Shown: positions 1 through 6,359 of the stretch, piece by piece
Numbering within the stretch: position 1 is the first letter of the stretch
Layout of the letters: each line of letters begins with the position of its first letter
Position numbers and translations under genes: made by a program
From: Mycobacterium sp.
GTDB taxonomy: Bacteria > Actinomycetota > Actinomycetes > Mycobacteriales > Mycobacteriaceae
Reading direction: 5' to 3'
Length of the DNA stretch: 10,477 nt
Assembly: GCA_020438915.1 (NCBI GenBank)
Contig: JAGQTR010000370.1
Coordinates: forward strand, 1 to 10,477
The notes under the pieces: generated by a model
Database searches by the model: none
What the model saw: the letters and a program-made list of their open reading frames with translations, nothing else
Told to the model about the DNA's origin: nothing

Positions 1-400
1 GGGTGTTGGCGGCGAGGTCGAAGGCACCGGCGTACTGCTGGCCGGCGCCGCCGTAGTCGCCGGCGTCGAACGAGAACAGCGCCTTAGCCGCGATGAAATC
101 GTCGCCGAAGGCCTCGGGGTAGGCGTATTCCCAGTACTGCTCGATGTCGCTGATTGCCTGTCCGGCCAGCCGGTCGATCTCCCCGCCATCGGTGCCCTTC
201 ACCTTCCGGGCGGGAGGTTCGGCGTTGGGCCGTAGGCCGGTGGGGCCGTCGGTGGCCGGCATTCCGGCCACCCGGAAGGGATCGTCGAAGACAGACACCG
301 CGTTGCCCTGCAGCGTTGTCGAGCATCCGGTGGCGAGCAGGACTGCGGCGGTCGTGATCATGGCGCCAACAAGGTGTCTTCGGCCGATGAACCGACTCAT
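1..400 (-). CDS. Lipoprotein, probable neutral zinc metallopeptidase family (N-terminal part)
   Basis: Reading the minus strand from the ATG at 400 gives 133 codons without a stop before the left edge, so the C-terminal part is missing. The first 26 residues form a lipoprotein signal: a basic start (MSRFIGRRH), a hydrophobic stretch, then a lipobox LLATGC with Cys26 as the expected lipidated residue. GAAAGG lies 8 bases before the ATG and supports this start. The mature part has a low-complexity linker with Pro, Gly and Asp, then the segment SDIEQYWEYAYPEAFG, which resembles the start of the actinobacterial exported neutral zinc metallopeptidase family (LpqM-like). The zinc-binding HExxH motif, if present, would lie outside the window, so enzymatic activity cannot be judged. 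Expected location is the outer face of the plasma membrane. In M. tuberculosis the neighbour of dinG on this side is, as I recall, glgP. The family call is an inference from a short segment; the lipoprotein call is firm. Confidence 0.72.
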   Translation of the reverse strand, partial: MSRFIGRRHLVGAMITTAAVLLATGCSTTLQGNAVSVFDDPFRVAGMPATDGPTGLRPNAEPPARKVKGTDGGEIDRLAGQAISDIEQYWEYAYPEAFGDDFIAAKALFSFDAGDYGGAGQQYAGAFDLAANT

Positions 401-460
401 GGATGCCGCCTTTCGGTGGTCACTCAGCGGCCTGGGGGCACGCACCGGAACTCCGCTTCC

Positions 461-466
461 AGGATA
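461..466 (-). promoter_or_regulatory. Candidate -10 box for the lipoprotein gene
   Basis: The minus strand reads TATCCT from 466 to 461, which fits the mycobacterial -10 pattern TANNNT. It would give a leader of roughly 50 bases before the ATG at 400. No recognisable -35 hexamer lies 16-19 bases upstream. It is the only good -10 match I noticed in the 116-base gap between dinG and the lipoprotein gene; I saw no convincing terminator hairpin in that gap. Confidence 0.3.
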
Positions 467-516
467 GTGAACTCGGGGGACGGCCGGGGCATCGTGGTTC
501 CCGGTGCCCACCACCA

Positions 517-2571
517 TCAGTCGGAGGTGCGGAGCCGCTGCAGCGCCGCCCGTACCGAGGCCCCGTCTGTCGTCGCCCAGAACGGGGGCAGCGACGCGCG
601 CAGGAACCCGCTGTAGCGCGCGGTCGCCATCCGCGAGTCCAGAATGGCCACCACGCCGCGGTCGTCGACACGGCGCAGCAACCGGCCCGCCCCCTGGGCG
701 AGCAACAGTGCGGCATGGCTGGCGGCTACGGCCATGAATCCGTTACCGCCGCGCGCGGCCACGGCACGCTGCCGCGCCGTCAACAGCGGATCGTCGGGTC
801 GGGGGAACGGAATCCGATCGATCAGCACGAGCGACAGTGACGGCCCCGGAACATCGACTCCCTGCCACAGCGACAGAGTCCCGAAAAGGGAGGTCCGCCG
901 GTCCGCGGCGAAGCGCCGCACCAGAGCCGAGGTGTTGTCGTCGCCCTGACACAGCACCGGACTGTCGAGACGGTCGCGCATGATCTCGGCGGTGGCCTTG
1001 GCCGCCCGCATGGAGGAGAACAGACCCAGTGTCCGCCCGTCCGCGGCGGCGATCAACGAGGCGATCTCGTCGAGTTGTTCGGCAGATCCGGTGCCGTCGC
1101 GGCCGGGCGGAGGCAGATGGGCGGCAACGTACAAGATGCCCGCTTTGGCGTGGTCGAACGGCGAGCCCACGTCGATTCCCCGCCACGCGGGGCGGGTGGT
1201 GGTGCAGGGGTCGGGATCTCCGGCGGTGCGGTTCAGGCCGCGGTCCGGCCCCGGGTCCAGTCCCCAGGCCGAGGCCATCGCGTCGAAGGTGCCGCCAATG
1301 GTCAACGTCGCCGATGTCAGCACCGTCGTCGACCTTCCGAATAGCGTGCTGCGCAGCAGACCTGCCACCGAAAGCGGGGCGACGCGAAGTCTCGTTCGTC
1401 CGTCGAGGCCCGGCCGGCTCGGATCGGCCTGCTCGATCCACACGACGTCGGTGCGGTCGGCGATGGCCGGTACGAACGAGCTGAGAATTCGTGACGCGGT
1501 ATCGACGACATCGGTCAGCGCGGTGGCCGCTTCGGCGCGGGCGGCCGCGGTCTTCGGGTCATTGGGCGCAGTGTCGATCGCATTGCGGGCTCTGCTCGCC
1601 GCATCGCGCAGCACCGCGAGGTGACTGGCCAGGTCCTCGTCGAGTACGTCGATGCGGCCACCACGGGCATCCAGGATCGTCGAGGAGAAGGTCGCGGCCG
1701 CCGCCTCCAGTCGCTGGATGAGTTCGGGGTCAACGATGCGGGTGGCCCGGCGCGTCGCGACACCCAGCGAGGTCGCCGACAGTTCGGCGGTGGCGACACC
1801 GGTGACCCTGTCCACCAGCTCGTGGGCCTCGTCGATCACCAGCAGGTCGTGTTCGGGCAGGACGTTGGCCTCGCCGATCGCATCGATGGCCAGCAATGCG
1901 TGGTTGGTGACGACGATGTCGGCGCGGCCGGCGCGGTCGCGGGCGCGCTCGGCGAAACAATCGGTGCCGAACGGGCAGCGGGACACCCCGATGCATTCCC
2001 GCGCCGACACGCTGACCTGCGACCAGGATCGGTCTCCGACTCCGGGGTTCAGTTCGTCACGGTCACCGGTTTCGGTGCTCGACGACCAATCGAGCAGCCG
2101 CTGTACGTCGCGGCCCAGGGCGCTCACCGCGGCCGGGGAGAAGAGCTCCTCTTGGGGCAAGTCCCCGGGTTCGGCCTGAGGTCCAGCCGGAGAGTCGTTG
2201 TGAACCTTGTTCAGACAGAGGTAGTTGCCCCGTCCCTTCAAGAGCGCGAACTCCGGTTGGCGAGGAAGCTTTTCCGACAGCGAGGCGGCGAGCCGGGGCA
2301 GATCACGGTCGACGAGCTGACGTTGTAGTGCGATCGTCGCTGTCGACACCACGACCGGACGGTTGTCACGCAGCGAGTGAGCGACCGCGGGCACCAGGTA
2401 GGCCAGCGATTTGCCGGTGCCTGTTCCGGCTTGGACCGCGAGGTGTTCGCCGCTGTCGAACGCGCGGGCCACCGCCTCGGCCATCTCGATCTGGCCGGCG
2501 CGTTGCGTGCCGCCCAGTGCCGCCACGGCGGTCGCCAGCAGCTCGGCAACCTGAGCTCTCGGGATAGCCAA
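517..2571 (-). CDS. dinG: DinG-like ATP-dependent DNA helicase with Fe-S cluster
   Basis: Superfamily 2, XPD/DinG-type 5'-3' DNA helicase expected to act in the cytosol on damaged DNA or DNA-RNA structures. Counting from a TTG start gives 684 residues; the M. tuberculosis homologue Rv1329c is about 664. Walker A is AGTGTGKS at 48-55. Four cysteines at 119, 193, 199 and 205, lying between Walker A and the DEAH box, are placed as in the 4Fe-4S domain of this family. The DEAH box is at 247-250. Motif VI, QGAGRLLRR, begins near 626, and the segment QGVDVPGPSL is also typical. Start choice: the frame stays open to an ATG at 2658, but that would overlap pncB by about 79 bases. The TTG at 2571 lies 8 bases after the pncB stop, just before the conserved N-terminal helix. 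Ribosome-binding support for TTG is modest (AGGGG 11 bases upstream). Close spacing suggests co-transcription with pncB. Confidence 0.92.
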   Translation of the reverse strand: MAIPRAQVAELLATAVAALGGTQRAGQIEMAEAVARAFDSGEHLAVQAGTGTGKSLAYLVPAVAHSLRDNRPVVVSTATIALQRQLVDRDLPRLAASLSEKLPRQPEFALLKGRGNYLCLNKVHNDSPAGPQAEPGDLPQEELFSPAAVSALGRDVQRLLDWSSSTETGDRDELNPGVGDRSWSQVSVSARECIGVSRCPFGTDCFAERARDRAGRADIVVTNHALLAIDAIGEANVLPEHDLLVIDEAHELVDRVTGVATAELSATSLGVATRRATRIVDPELIQRLEAAAATFSSTILDARGGRIDVLDEDLASHLAVLRDAASRARNAIDTAPNDPKTAAARAEAATALTDVVDTASRILSSFVPAIADRTDVVWIEQADPSRPGLDGRTRLRVAPLSVAGLLRSTLFGRSTTVLTSATLTIGGTFDAMASAWGLDPGPDRGLNRTAGDPDPCTTTRPAWRGIDVGSPFDHAKAGILYVAAHLPPPGRDGTGSAEQLDEIASLIAAADGRTLGLFSSMRAAKATAEIMRDRLDSPVLCQGDDNTSALVRRFAADRRTSLFGTLSLWQGVDVPGPSLSLVLIDRIPFPRPDDPLLTARQRAVAARGGNGFMAVAASHAALLLAQGAGRLLRRVDDRGVVAILDSRMATARYSGFLRASLPPFWATTDGASVRAALQRLRTSD

Positions 2572-2579
2572 TCGGCCGG

Positions 2580-3905
2580 CTACCCCTGCCTGCGCGCGGG
2601 AGCGATGATCCGCGTGGGGATCGCGGGGCCGCCCCTGGAGAGTTTCAGACCGTCCCACGGCAGGCTGTGCAAACCTCGAGCGACCCGGTCACGCGCGGTT
2701 TCCAGCTCGAGATCGGCCACCGGTGCGCCGTCGCGCACCAGCGCTGTCGTCAGCGGCCTGGCGACGAGGCCCAAGGGGGCCGGCGGGGGTTGAAGAGCCG
2801 GATACACCACCTCTTCGACGATGGTCCCCGACGGCTTGGCCAGCCGTTGGGCACACTTACGCCCGCCGCGGGACTCCTTGGCGGTGCTGCGTTTCTCGAC
2901 GGGGATGCCATCAACCTCGACCAGTTTGTACACCATGTTTGCGGTCGGTGCTCCCGATCCGGTGACCACGGACGTGCCGACACCGTAGATGTCGACGGGT
3001 TCGGCACGCAGTGCCGCGATGGCGAACTCGTCGAGGTCGCCGGAGACCACGATGCGGGTGTTCGTGGCGCCCAGACTGTCCAGCTGCCGGCGGACCTGCC
3101 CGGCCAACACGCCGAGGTCGCCGGAGTCGATGCGCACCGCACCCAACTGTGGGCCCGCGACCTCGACCGCGTTGGCGACCCCGGCGGTGATGTCGTAGGT
3201 ATCCACCAGCAATGTGGTGTCCACCCCCAGTGCATCGACCTGAGAGGAGAAGGCGGCCTTTTCCCAATCTGCGGTCGACTGCCCATCGGGGGTATGCAGC
3301 AGCGTGAAGGCATGCGCGCTCGTGCCCAACGCGGGCACCCCGTAGCTGCGCTCGGCCTCGAGGTTGGACGTCCCGGTGAAACCGGCGATGTAGGCTGCGC
3401 GCGCCGCGGCCACGGCCGCCCGCTCATGGGTGCGCCGCGAGCCCATCTCGATCAGCGGGCGCCCGTGCGCGGCACTGACCATCCGGGCGGCCGCCGAGGC
3501 GACGGCGGTGTCGTGATTGAAAATCGACAGCGCCAGCGTTTCCAACAGCACGCATTCGCCGAAGGTCCCGTGCACCGACAGCACCGGCGACCCGGGAAAG
3601 TACAACTCGCCCTCGGGGTACCCGTCGATGTCGCCGGTGAACCGGTAGCCGGCCAGGTAATCCATGGTGTCGTTGTCGGAGAATCCGGCAAGTGCGCTCA
3701 GGGCCGCGGAGTCGAATCTGAACTGCTGCAACGCTTCCACGAATCGGGCGGTACCGGCGGTGACGCCGTAGCGTCTACCTTCTGGAAGGCTGCGGGCGAA
3801 CACCTCGAACGTGGTGCGCCGGTGCGCGGTGCCGTCTCGCAGCGCCGCGGCAAGCATCGTCAATTCGTACTTGTCGGTCAGCAGCGCCACGGAAGACGGA
3901 GTCAC
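2580..3905 (-). CDS. pncB: Nicotinate phosphoribosyltransferase
   Basis: Catalyses nicotinate + PRPP (with ATP) to nicotinate mononucleotide, the entry step of NAD salvage (Preiss-Handler pathway), in the cytosol. The product is 441 residues, close to M. tuberculosis PncB1 (Rv1330c, about 448). Family landmarks visible: LLTDKYELTM at 8-17; FPGSPVLSV near 103-111; EMGSRRTHERAA near 153-164; GTSAHAF with His198, the position of the catalytic phosphohistidine; RIDSGDL at 258-264; and the phosphate-binding stretch VSGDLDE / GVGTSVVTGSGAPT at about 287-321. The GTG at 3905 is the first possible start, with no Shine-Dalgarno; a -10 box six bases upstream suggests a leaderless mRNA. The first residues (MTPSSVA) differ from M. 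tuberculosis, but the conserved region begins at residue 8. It probably leads an operon with dinG and diverges from clpS. Mycobacteria may carry a second pncB elsewhere. Confidence 0.95.
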   Translation of the reverse strand: MTPSSVALLTDKYELTMLAAALRDGTAHRRTTFEVFARSLPEGRRYGVTAGTARFVEALQQFRFDSAALSALAGFSDNDTMDYLAGYRFTGDIDGYPEGELYFPGSPVLSVHGTFGECVLLETLALSIFNHDTAVASAAARMVSAAHGRPLIEMGSRRTHERAAVAAARAAYIAGFTGTSNLEAERSYGVPALGTSAHAFTLLHTPDGQSTADWEKAAFSSQVDALGVDTTLLVDTYDITAGVANAVEVAGPQLGAVRIDSGDLGVLAGQVRRQLDSLGATNTRIVVSGDLDEFAIAALRAEPVDIYGVGTSVVTGSGAPTANMVYKLVEVDGIPVEKRSTAKESRGGRKCAQRLAKPSGTIVEEVVYPALQPPPAPLGLVARPLTTALVRDGAPVADLELETARDRVARGLHSLPWDGLKLSRGGPAIPTRIIAPARRQG

Positions 3906-3917
3906 CGGAACACCGTA
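3906..3917 (-). promoter_or_regulatory. Leaderless-type promoter of pncB
   Basis: On the minus strand TACGGT (3917-3912) matches TANNNT and is followed by exactly six bases (GTTCCG) and then the GTG start of pncB. In mycobacteria transcription often begins 6-9 bases after the -10 box, so the GTG would sit at or next to the 5' end of the mRNA. No Shine-Dalgarno lies before the GTG and no clear -35 box is seen. The assignment is inference from spacing. Confidence 0.5.
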
Positions 3918-3956
3918 TCGGTTCCAAGCGCCTTCCTAGCATCGTCGCGATCCCGG

Positions 3957-3968
3957 TATTCTTGCCAC
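3957..3968 (+). promoter_or_regulatory. Leaderless-type promoter of clpS
   Basis: TATTCT at 3957-3962 matches TANNNT and is followed by six bases (TGCCAC) and then the ATG of clpS at 3969. There is no purine-rich Shine-Dalgarno before the ATG, so a leaderless transcript starting at the ATG is the simplest reading. With the pncB element it makes a compact divergent promoter pair in 63 bases. No -35 consensus is seen. Confidence 0.55.
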
Positions 3969-4283
3969 ATGGCTACGCCGGCGAACGTCCGTCCGGGAAC
4001 TCGCGAAGATCACGATGTCGCCACCGTCGCCGAGGAAGACGTCGCCACCGACGTCCCGTGGGTGACGTTGGTGTGGGACGATCCGGTGAACCTGATGACC
4101 TATGTGACCTACGTGCTGCAGAAGCTCTTCGGCTACAGCGAACCGCATGCGACCAAGCTGATGCTGCAGGTCCACAATGAGGGTAAGGCTGTGGTGTCGG
4201 CCGGTAGCCGGGAGTCCATGGAGGTCGACGTGTCCAAGCTCCACGCCGCAGGTTTGTGGGCAACGCTTCAACAGGACCGCTGA
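3969..4283 (+). CDS. clpS: ATP-dependent Clp protease adaptor ClpS
   Basis: ClpS binds the N-terminal domain of ClpC/ClpA-type unfoldases and delivers proteins bearing destabilising N-terminal residues (N-degrons) to the ClpP protease; in mycobacteria the partner would be ClpC1P1P2. The product is 104 residues, near the usual actinobacterial length. The first 25 or so residues are acidic and probably disordered, like the unfoldase-engaging N-terminal extension of ClpS. The core begins at PWVTLVWDDP (30-39). The acidic pair D37-D38 corresponds to the N-degron amino-group site, with Trp where E. coli ClpS has Asn34, as I recall for mycobacteria. QKLFGYSEPHATKLMLQVHNEG follows, and His69 is the other conserved pocket residue. 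The ATG at 3969 is the only start consistent with the family; the frame also stays open far upstream, antisense to pncB. The stop overlaps the Shine-Dalgarno of the next gene, implying coupling. Confidence 0.95.
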   Translation: MATPANVRPGTREDHDVATVAEEDVATDVPWVTLVWDDPVNLMTYVTYVLQKLFGYSEPHATKLMLQVHNEGKAVVSAGSRESMEVDVSKLHAAGLWATLQQDR

Positions 4284-4290
4284 GGAGACT

Positions 4291-4875
4291 GTGCGTAAGT
4301 GGAAGCGGGTCCAGGGCGTCGACGGCCCGCGGTTCCGGTCAGCGCTGGCCGCACACGAAGCTGAGCTGTTGACCAACCTGGTCACGTCGCTGCTGGGAAT
4401 GCTCGAGGACCGTCAGGCTTCGGCGCCGGTCGACGAACTCGCCGAGATCACCGGGATCAGAACCGGCAATTCGGTTCCGCCACAGGACGATACGATGATG
4501 CGTCTGTTGCCCGACTTCTACCGTCCGGGGGTCGGCGATTCTGCTGGAGTCGACGTGGCGGAAAGCCTCAACAGCGCATTGCGCGGTCTCCACGAGCCCG
4601 CCATCATCGATGCGAAACGTCAAGCGGCGCAACGGCTGTTGGACACGGTTCCGGTGGGTGGCGGCAAGTTCGAACTGACCGAGGACGACGCGCACCGCTG
4701 GGCAGCCGCGGTCAACGACGTGCGTCTGGCGTTGGGCACGATGCTCGACATCGGGGCCGACGGGCCCGATCAGCTGCCCGCCGATCACCCGATGGCCGGC
4801 CATCTCGACGTCTACCAGTGGCTCACGGTCCTGCAGGAGTACTTGGTACTCAGCCTCATCGGGGGCGCGCGCTAG
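4291..4875 (+). CDS. aosR: AosR / DUF2017 family transcriptional regulator
   Basis: Homologue of M. tuberculosis Rv1332 (AosR), an actinobacteria-specific regulator reported to work with SigH to raise expression of the mec-cysO-cysM cysteine genes under oxidative stress. The 194-residue product begins VRKWKRV, with GAGGAG at 4282-4287 just before the GTG at 4291. It contains the family stretches RLLPDFYRP (71-79), HEPAIIDAKRQAAQRLLD (101-118), VNDVRLALG (141-149) and VYQWLTVLQEYLVLSL (174-189). The predicted fold is mostly helical and no classical helix-turn-helix is obvious to me. Its position directly upstream of the cysteine cluster fits the reported role. Odd point: the protein has no cysteine at all, although the published mechanism for the M. 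tuberculosis protein uses an intrasubunit disulfide. The stop TAG shares one base with the GTG of the next gene. Family membership is firm; regulatory function is by homology. Confidence 0.88.
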   Translation: MRKWKRVQGVDGPRFRSALAAHEAELLTNLVTSLLGMLEDRQASAPVDELAEITGIRTGNSVPPQDDTMMRLLPDFYRPGVGDSAGVDVAESLNSALRGLHEPAIIDAKRQAAQRLLDTVPVGGGKFELTEDDAHRWAAAVNDVRLALGTMLDIGADGPDQLPADHPMAGHLDVYQWLTVLQEYLVLSLIGGAR

Positions 4876-5897
4876 TGGGTGACGCGATCACCGACGTCGG
4901 TGGCATTCGGGTCGGCCACCACCACAGGATCGACCCCGGTGCGGAGCTGGGCTCGGGATGGGCGACCGGCACGACCGTCGTGCTGACTCCTCCAGGCACG
5001 GTGGGCGCGGTCGACTGTCGCGGTGGCGCTCCGGGAACCCGGGAGACCGACCTGCTGGATCCGAGCAACTCGGTGCGCCATGTGGATGCGATCGTGCTCA
5101 CCGGCGGTAGTGCGTTCGGGCTGGCCGCCGCCGACGGCGTGATGACCTGGCTGGAGGAACATGACCGCGGTGTCGCGCTCGACGGCGGGGTGGTGCCGAT
5201 CGTCGCCGCCGCGGTGATCTTCGACCTGCCGGTGGGGGGCTGGCGGTGCCGGCCGGACGCGGAGTTCGGTTACCTCGCGGCCGCGGGTGCGGGCACCGAT
5301 TTCGGGATCGGCACCGTCGGAGCGGGTGCCGGCGCGCGGGCCGGGGTGCTCAAGGGCGGCGTGGGGACTGCCTCGATGACCCTGGAGTCGGGGGTGACCG
5401 TCGGTGCGCTGGTCGTGGTCAACTCGGCGGGCGATGTGATCGACCCGGCCACCGGTCTGCCCTGGCCGGCCTACCAGATCGAGGAGTTCGGTTTGGTCCC
5501 CCCGGATGGCGATCAACTCACCGCTTACGCAGGTCTGCACAACGAGCTCAGCCCGCTGAACACCACCATCGCCGTGGTCGCCACCGACGCGGCCCTCAGC
5601 CCGGCAGGCTGCCGCCGGGTGGCGGTGGCCGCACACGACGGATTGGCGCGCACCATCCGGCCCTGTCACACCGCGCGCGACGGCGATACGGTGTTTGCGC
5701 TGGCCACCGGCGCGGTGGAGGTGAATCCGGACCCGACGACGCCGGCGTCGATGTCGCCAGAGGTGCCGCTGGTCACCGAGGTCGGGGCAGCCGCTGCGGA
5801 CTGTCTGGCGCGCGCCGTGCTCGTCGGGGTGCTGGCCGCCGAGACGGTCGCCGGAATACCCACCTACCGTGACCTGTTGCCGGGAGCGTTCGCTTGA
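4875..5897 (+). CDS. DmpA-like N-terminal-nucleophile peptidase (family S58/P1)
   Basis: Homologue of M. tuberculosis Rv1333, a member of the DmpA / beta-aminopeptidase family. These enzymes are made as one chain and cut themselves to expose a Ser or Thr nucleophile. The 340-residue product begins at the GTG at 4875, which overlaps the preceding TAG by one base. Visible landmarks: ITDVGGIRVGHH at 5-16, VDCRGGAPGTRETDLL at 46-61, GGSAFGLAAADGV at 77-89, and IFDLPVGGW at 115-123. The segment LNTTIAVVATD is at 228-238, where Thr230 after Asn229 is the likely self-cleavage nucleophile. AAADCLARAVL and AGIPTYRD occur near the C terminus. No signal peptide is seen, so it is probably cytosolic. The substrate is unknown; known relatives cleave N-terminal residues, including beta-amino acids, from short peptides or amides. 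It lies in the clpS-aosR run upstream of mec, 48 bases from it, and its 3' end contains a SigH-like promoter element. Confidence 0.88.
   Translation: MGDAITDVGGIRVGHHHRIDPGAELGSGWATGTTVVLTPPGTVGAVDCRGGAPGTRETDLLDPSNSVRHVDAIVLTGGSAFGLAAADGVMTWLEEHDRGVALDGGVVPIVAAAVIFDLPVGGWRCRPDAEFGYLAAAGAGTDFGIGTVGAGAGARAGVLKGGVGTASMTLESGVTVGALVVVNSAGDVIDPATGLPWPAYQIEEFGLVPPDGDQLTAYAGLHNELSPLNTTIAVVATDAALSPAGCRRVAVAAHDGLARTIRPCHTARDGDTVFALATGAVEVNPDPTTPASMSPEVPLVTEVGAAAADCLARAVLVGVLAAETVAGIPTYRDLLPGAFA
5853..5878 (+). promoter_or_regulatory. Candidate SigH-type promoter inside the upstream gene, driving mec-cysO-cysM
   Basis: GGAATA at 5853-5858 matches the SigH -35 consensus GGAAYA. After 17 bases comes GTT at 5876-5878 (TGTT when the preceding base is included, against the SGTT consensus). 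A start near 5885 would give a leader of about 60 bases before mec. The element lies in the last codons of the DmpA-like gene. It agrees with the reported AosR/SigH-dependent intragenic promoter for the M. tuberculosis cysteine cluster, though I cannot confirm it is the same site. It was the only GGAAYA/GTT pair with suitable spacing that I found between 4291 and 5945 by eye. Confidence 0.38.
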
Positions 5898-5945
5898 CCA
5901 ACGCTCCATGAAGGAAGCCCGGTCTTGCAGAGGAAGGAATGCGCT

Positions 5946-6359
5946 GTGCTGGTGATCCGTGCCGACCTGGTCGACGCGATGGTCGCACACGCCCGTGCCG
6001 ACCACCCGGACGAGGCATGCGGCGTCATCGCCGGCCCCGAGGGATCCGACCGTCCCGAGCGGTTCATCGCAATGATCAATGCCGAGCGGTCGCCGACGTT
6101 CTACCGATTCGACTCCGCAGAGCAGCTCAAGGTGTGGCGAGAAATGGAGGACGACGGGGAGGCTCCCATCGTCCTCTACCACTCGCACACCGCAACCGAG
6201 GCCTACCCCAGCCGCACCGACATCGCCTATGCCGCCGAACCAGATGCCCACTACGTGTTGGTGTCCACCCGTGACGCCGAGGATCACGAGTTGCGTAGCT
6301 ACCGCATCCGCGACGGCGTCGTCACCGAAGAGCCCGTCAAGATCGTCGAGCAGTACTGA
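5946..6359 (+). CDS. mec: CysO-cysteine-releasing JAMM metalloprotease Mec
   Basis: Zinc peptidase that removes the newly made cysteine from the C terminus of the sulfur-carrier protein CysO, the last step of the CysO/CysM cysteine pathway in the cytosol. The 137-residue product starts at the GTG at 5946, with AGGAAGG at 5931-5937 giving 8-base spacing; an in-frame TTG at 5925 would add seven residues but overlaps that ribosome-binding site. The complete JAMM signature is visible: Glu23 in HPDEACG, then HSH at 79-81, ten residues, and Asp92 (YHSHTATEAYPSRTD). The C terminus EEPVKIVEQY resembles the M. tuberculosis homologue Rv1334. The TGA stop overlaps the cysO ATG by one base (TGATG), so translation of the two is probably coupled. 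A SigH-like element lies about 70 bases upstream. Confidence 0.95.
   Translation: MLVIRADLVDAMVAHARADHPDEACGVIAGPEGSDRPERFIAMINAERSPTFYRFDSAEQLKVWREMEDDGEAPIVLYHSHTATEAYPSRTDIAYAAEPDAHYVLVSTRDAEDHELRSYRIRDGVVTEEPVKIVEQY

Noticed and set aside
2572..2658. N-terminal extension of dinG to the ATG at 2658
   Set aside because: It would overlap the pncB 3' end by about 79 bases and adds a sequence rich in Arg, Pro and Asp with no family match.
2667..3968. Open frame of 434 codons antisense to pncB, in frame with clpS
   Set aside because: It mirrors pncB codon structure in GC-rich DNA, lacks family features, and a clpS promoter with ATG at 3969 explains the real gene.
5030..5048. CTCCGGGAACCCGGGAG near-palindrome
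   Set aside because: It lies inside the DmpA-like coding sequence and encodes conserved family residues (GGAPGTRE), so no separate function is needed.
5894..5922. TTGACC as a -35 box for a housekeeping promoter before mec
   Set aside because: No TANNNT-like -10 is found 16-19 bases downstream; the sequence there is GCCCGG.
4872..6287. 471-codon minus-strand open frame across the DmpA-like gene and mec
   Set aside because: It is antisense to two clearly recognised genes, has a low-complexity composition (Gly, Arg, His, Val) and no recognisable domain.
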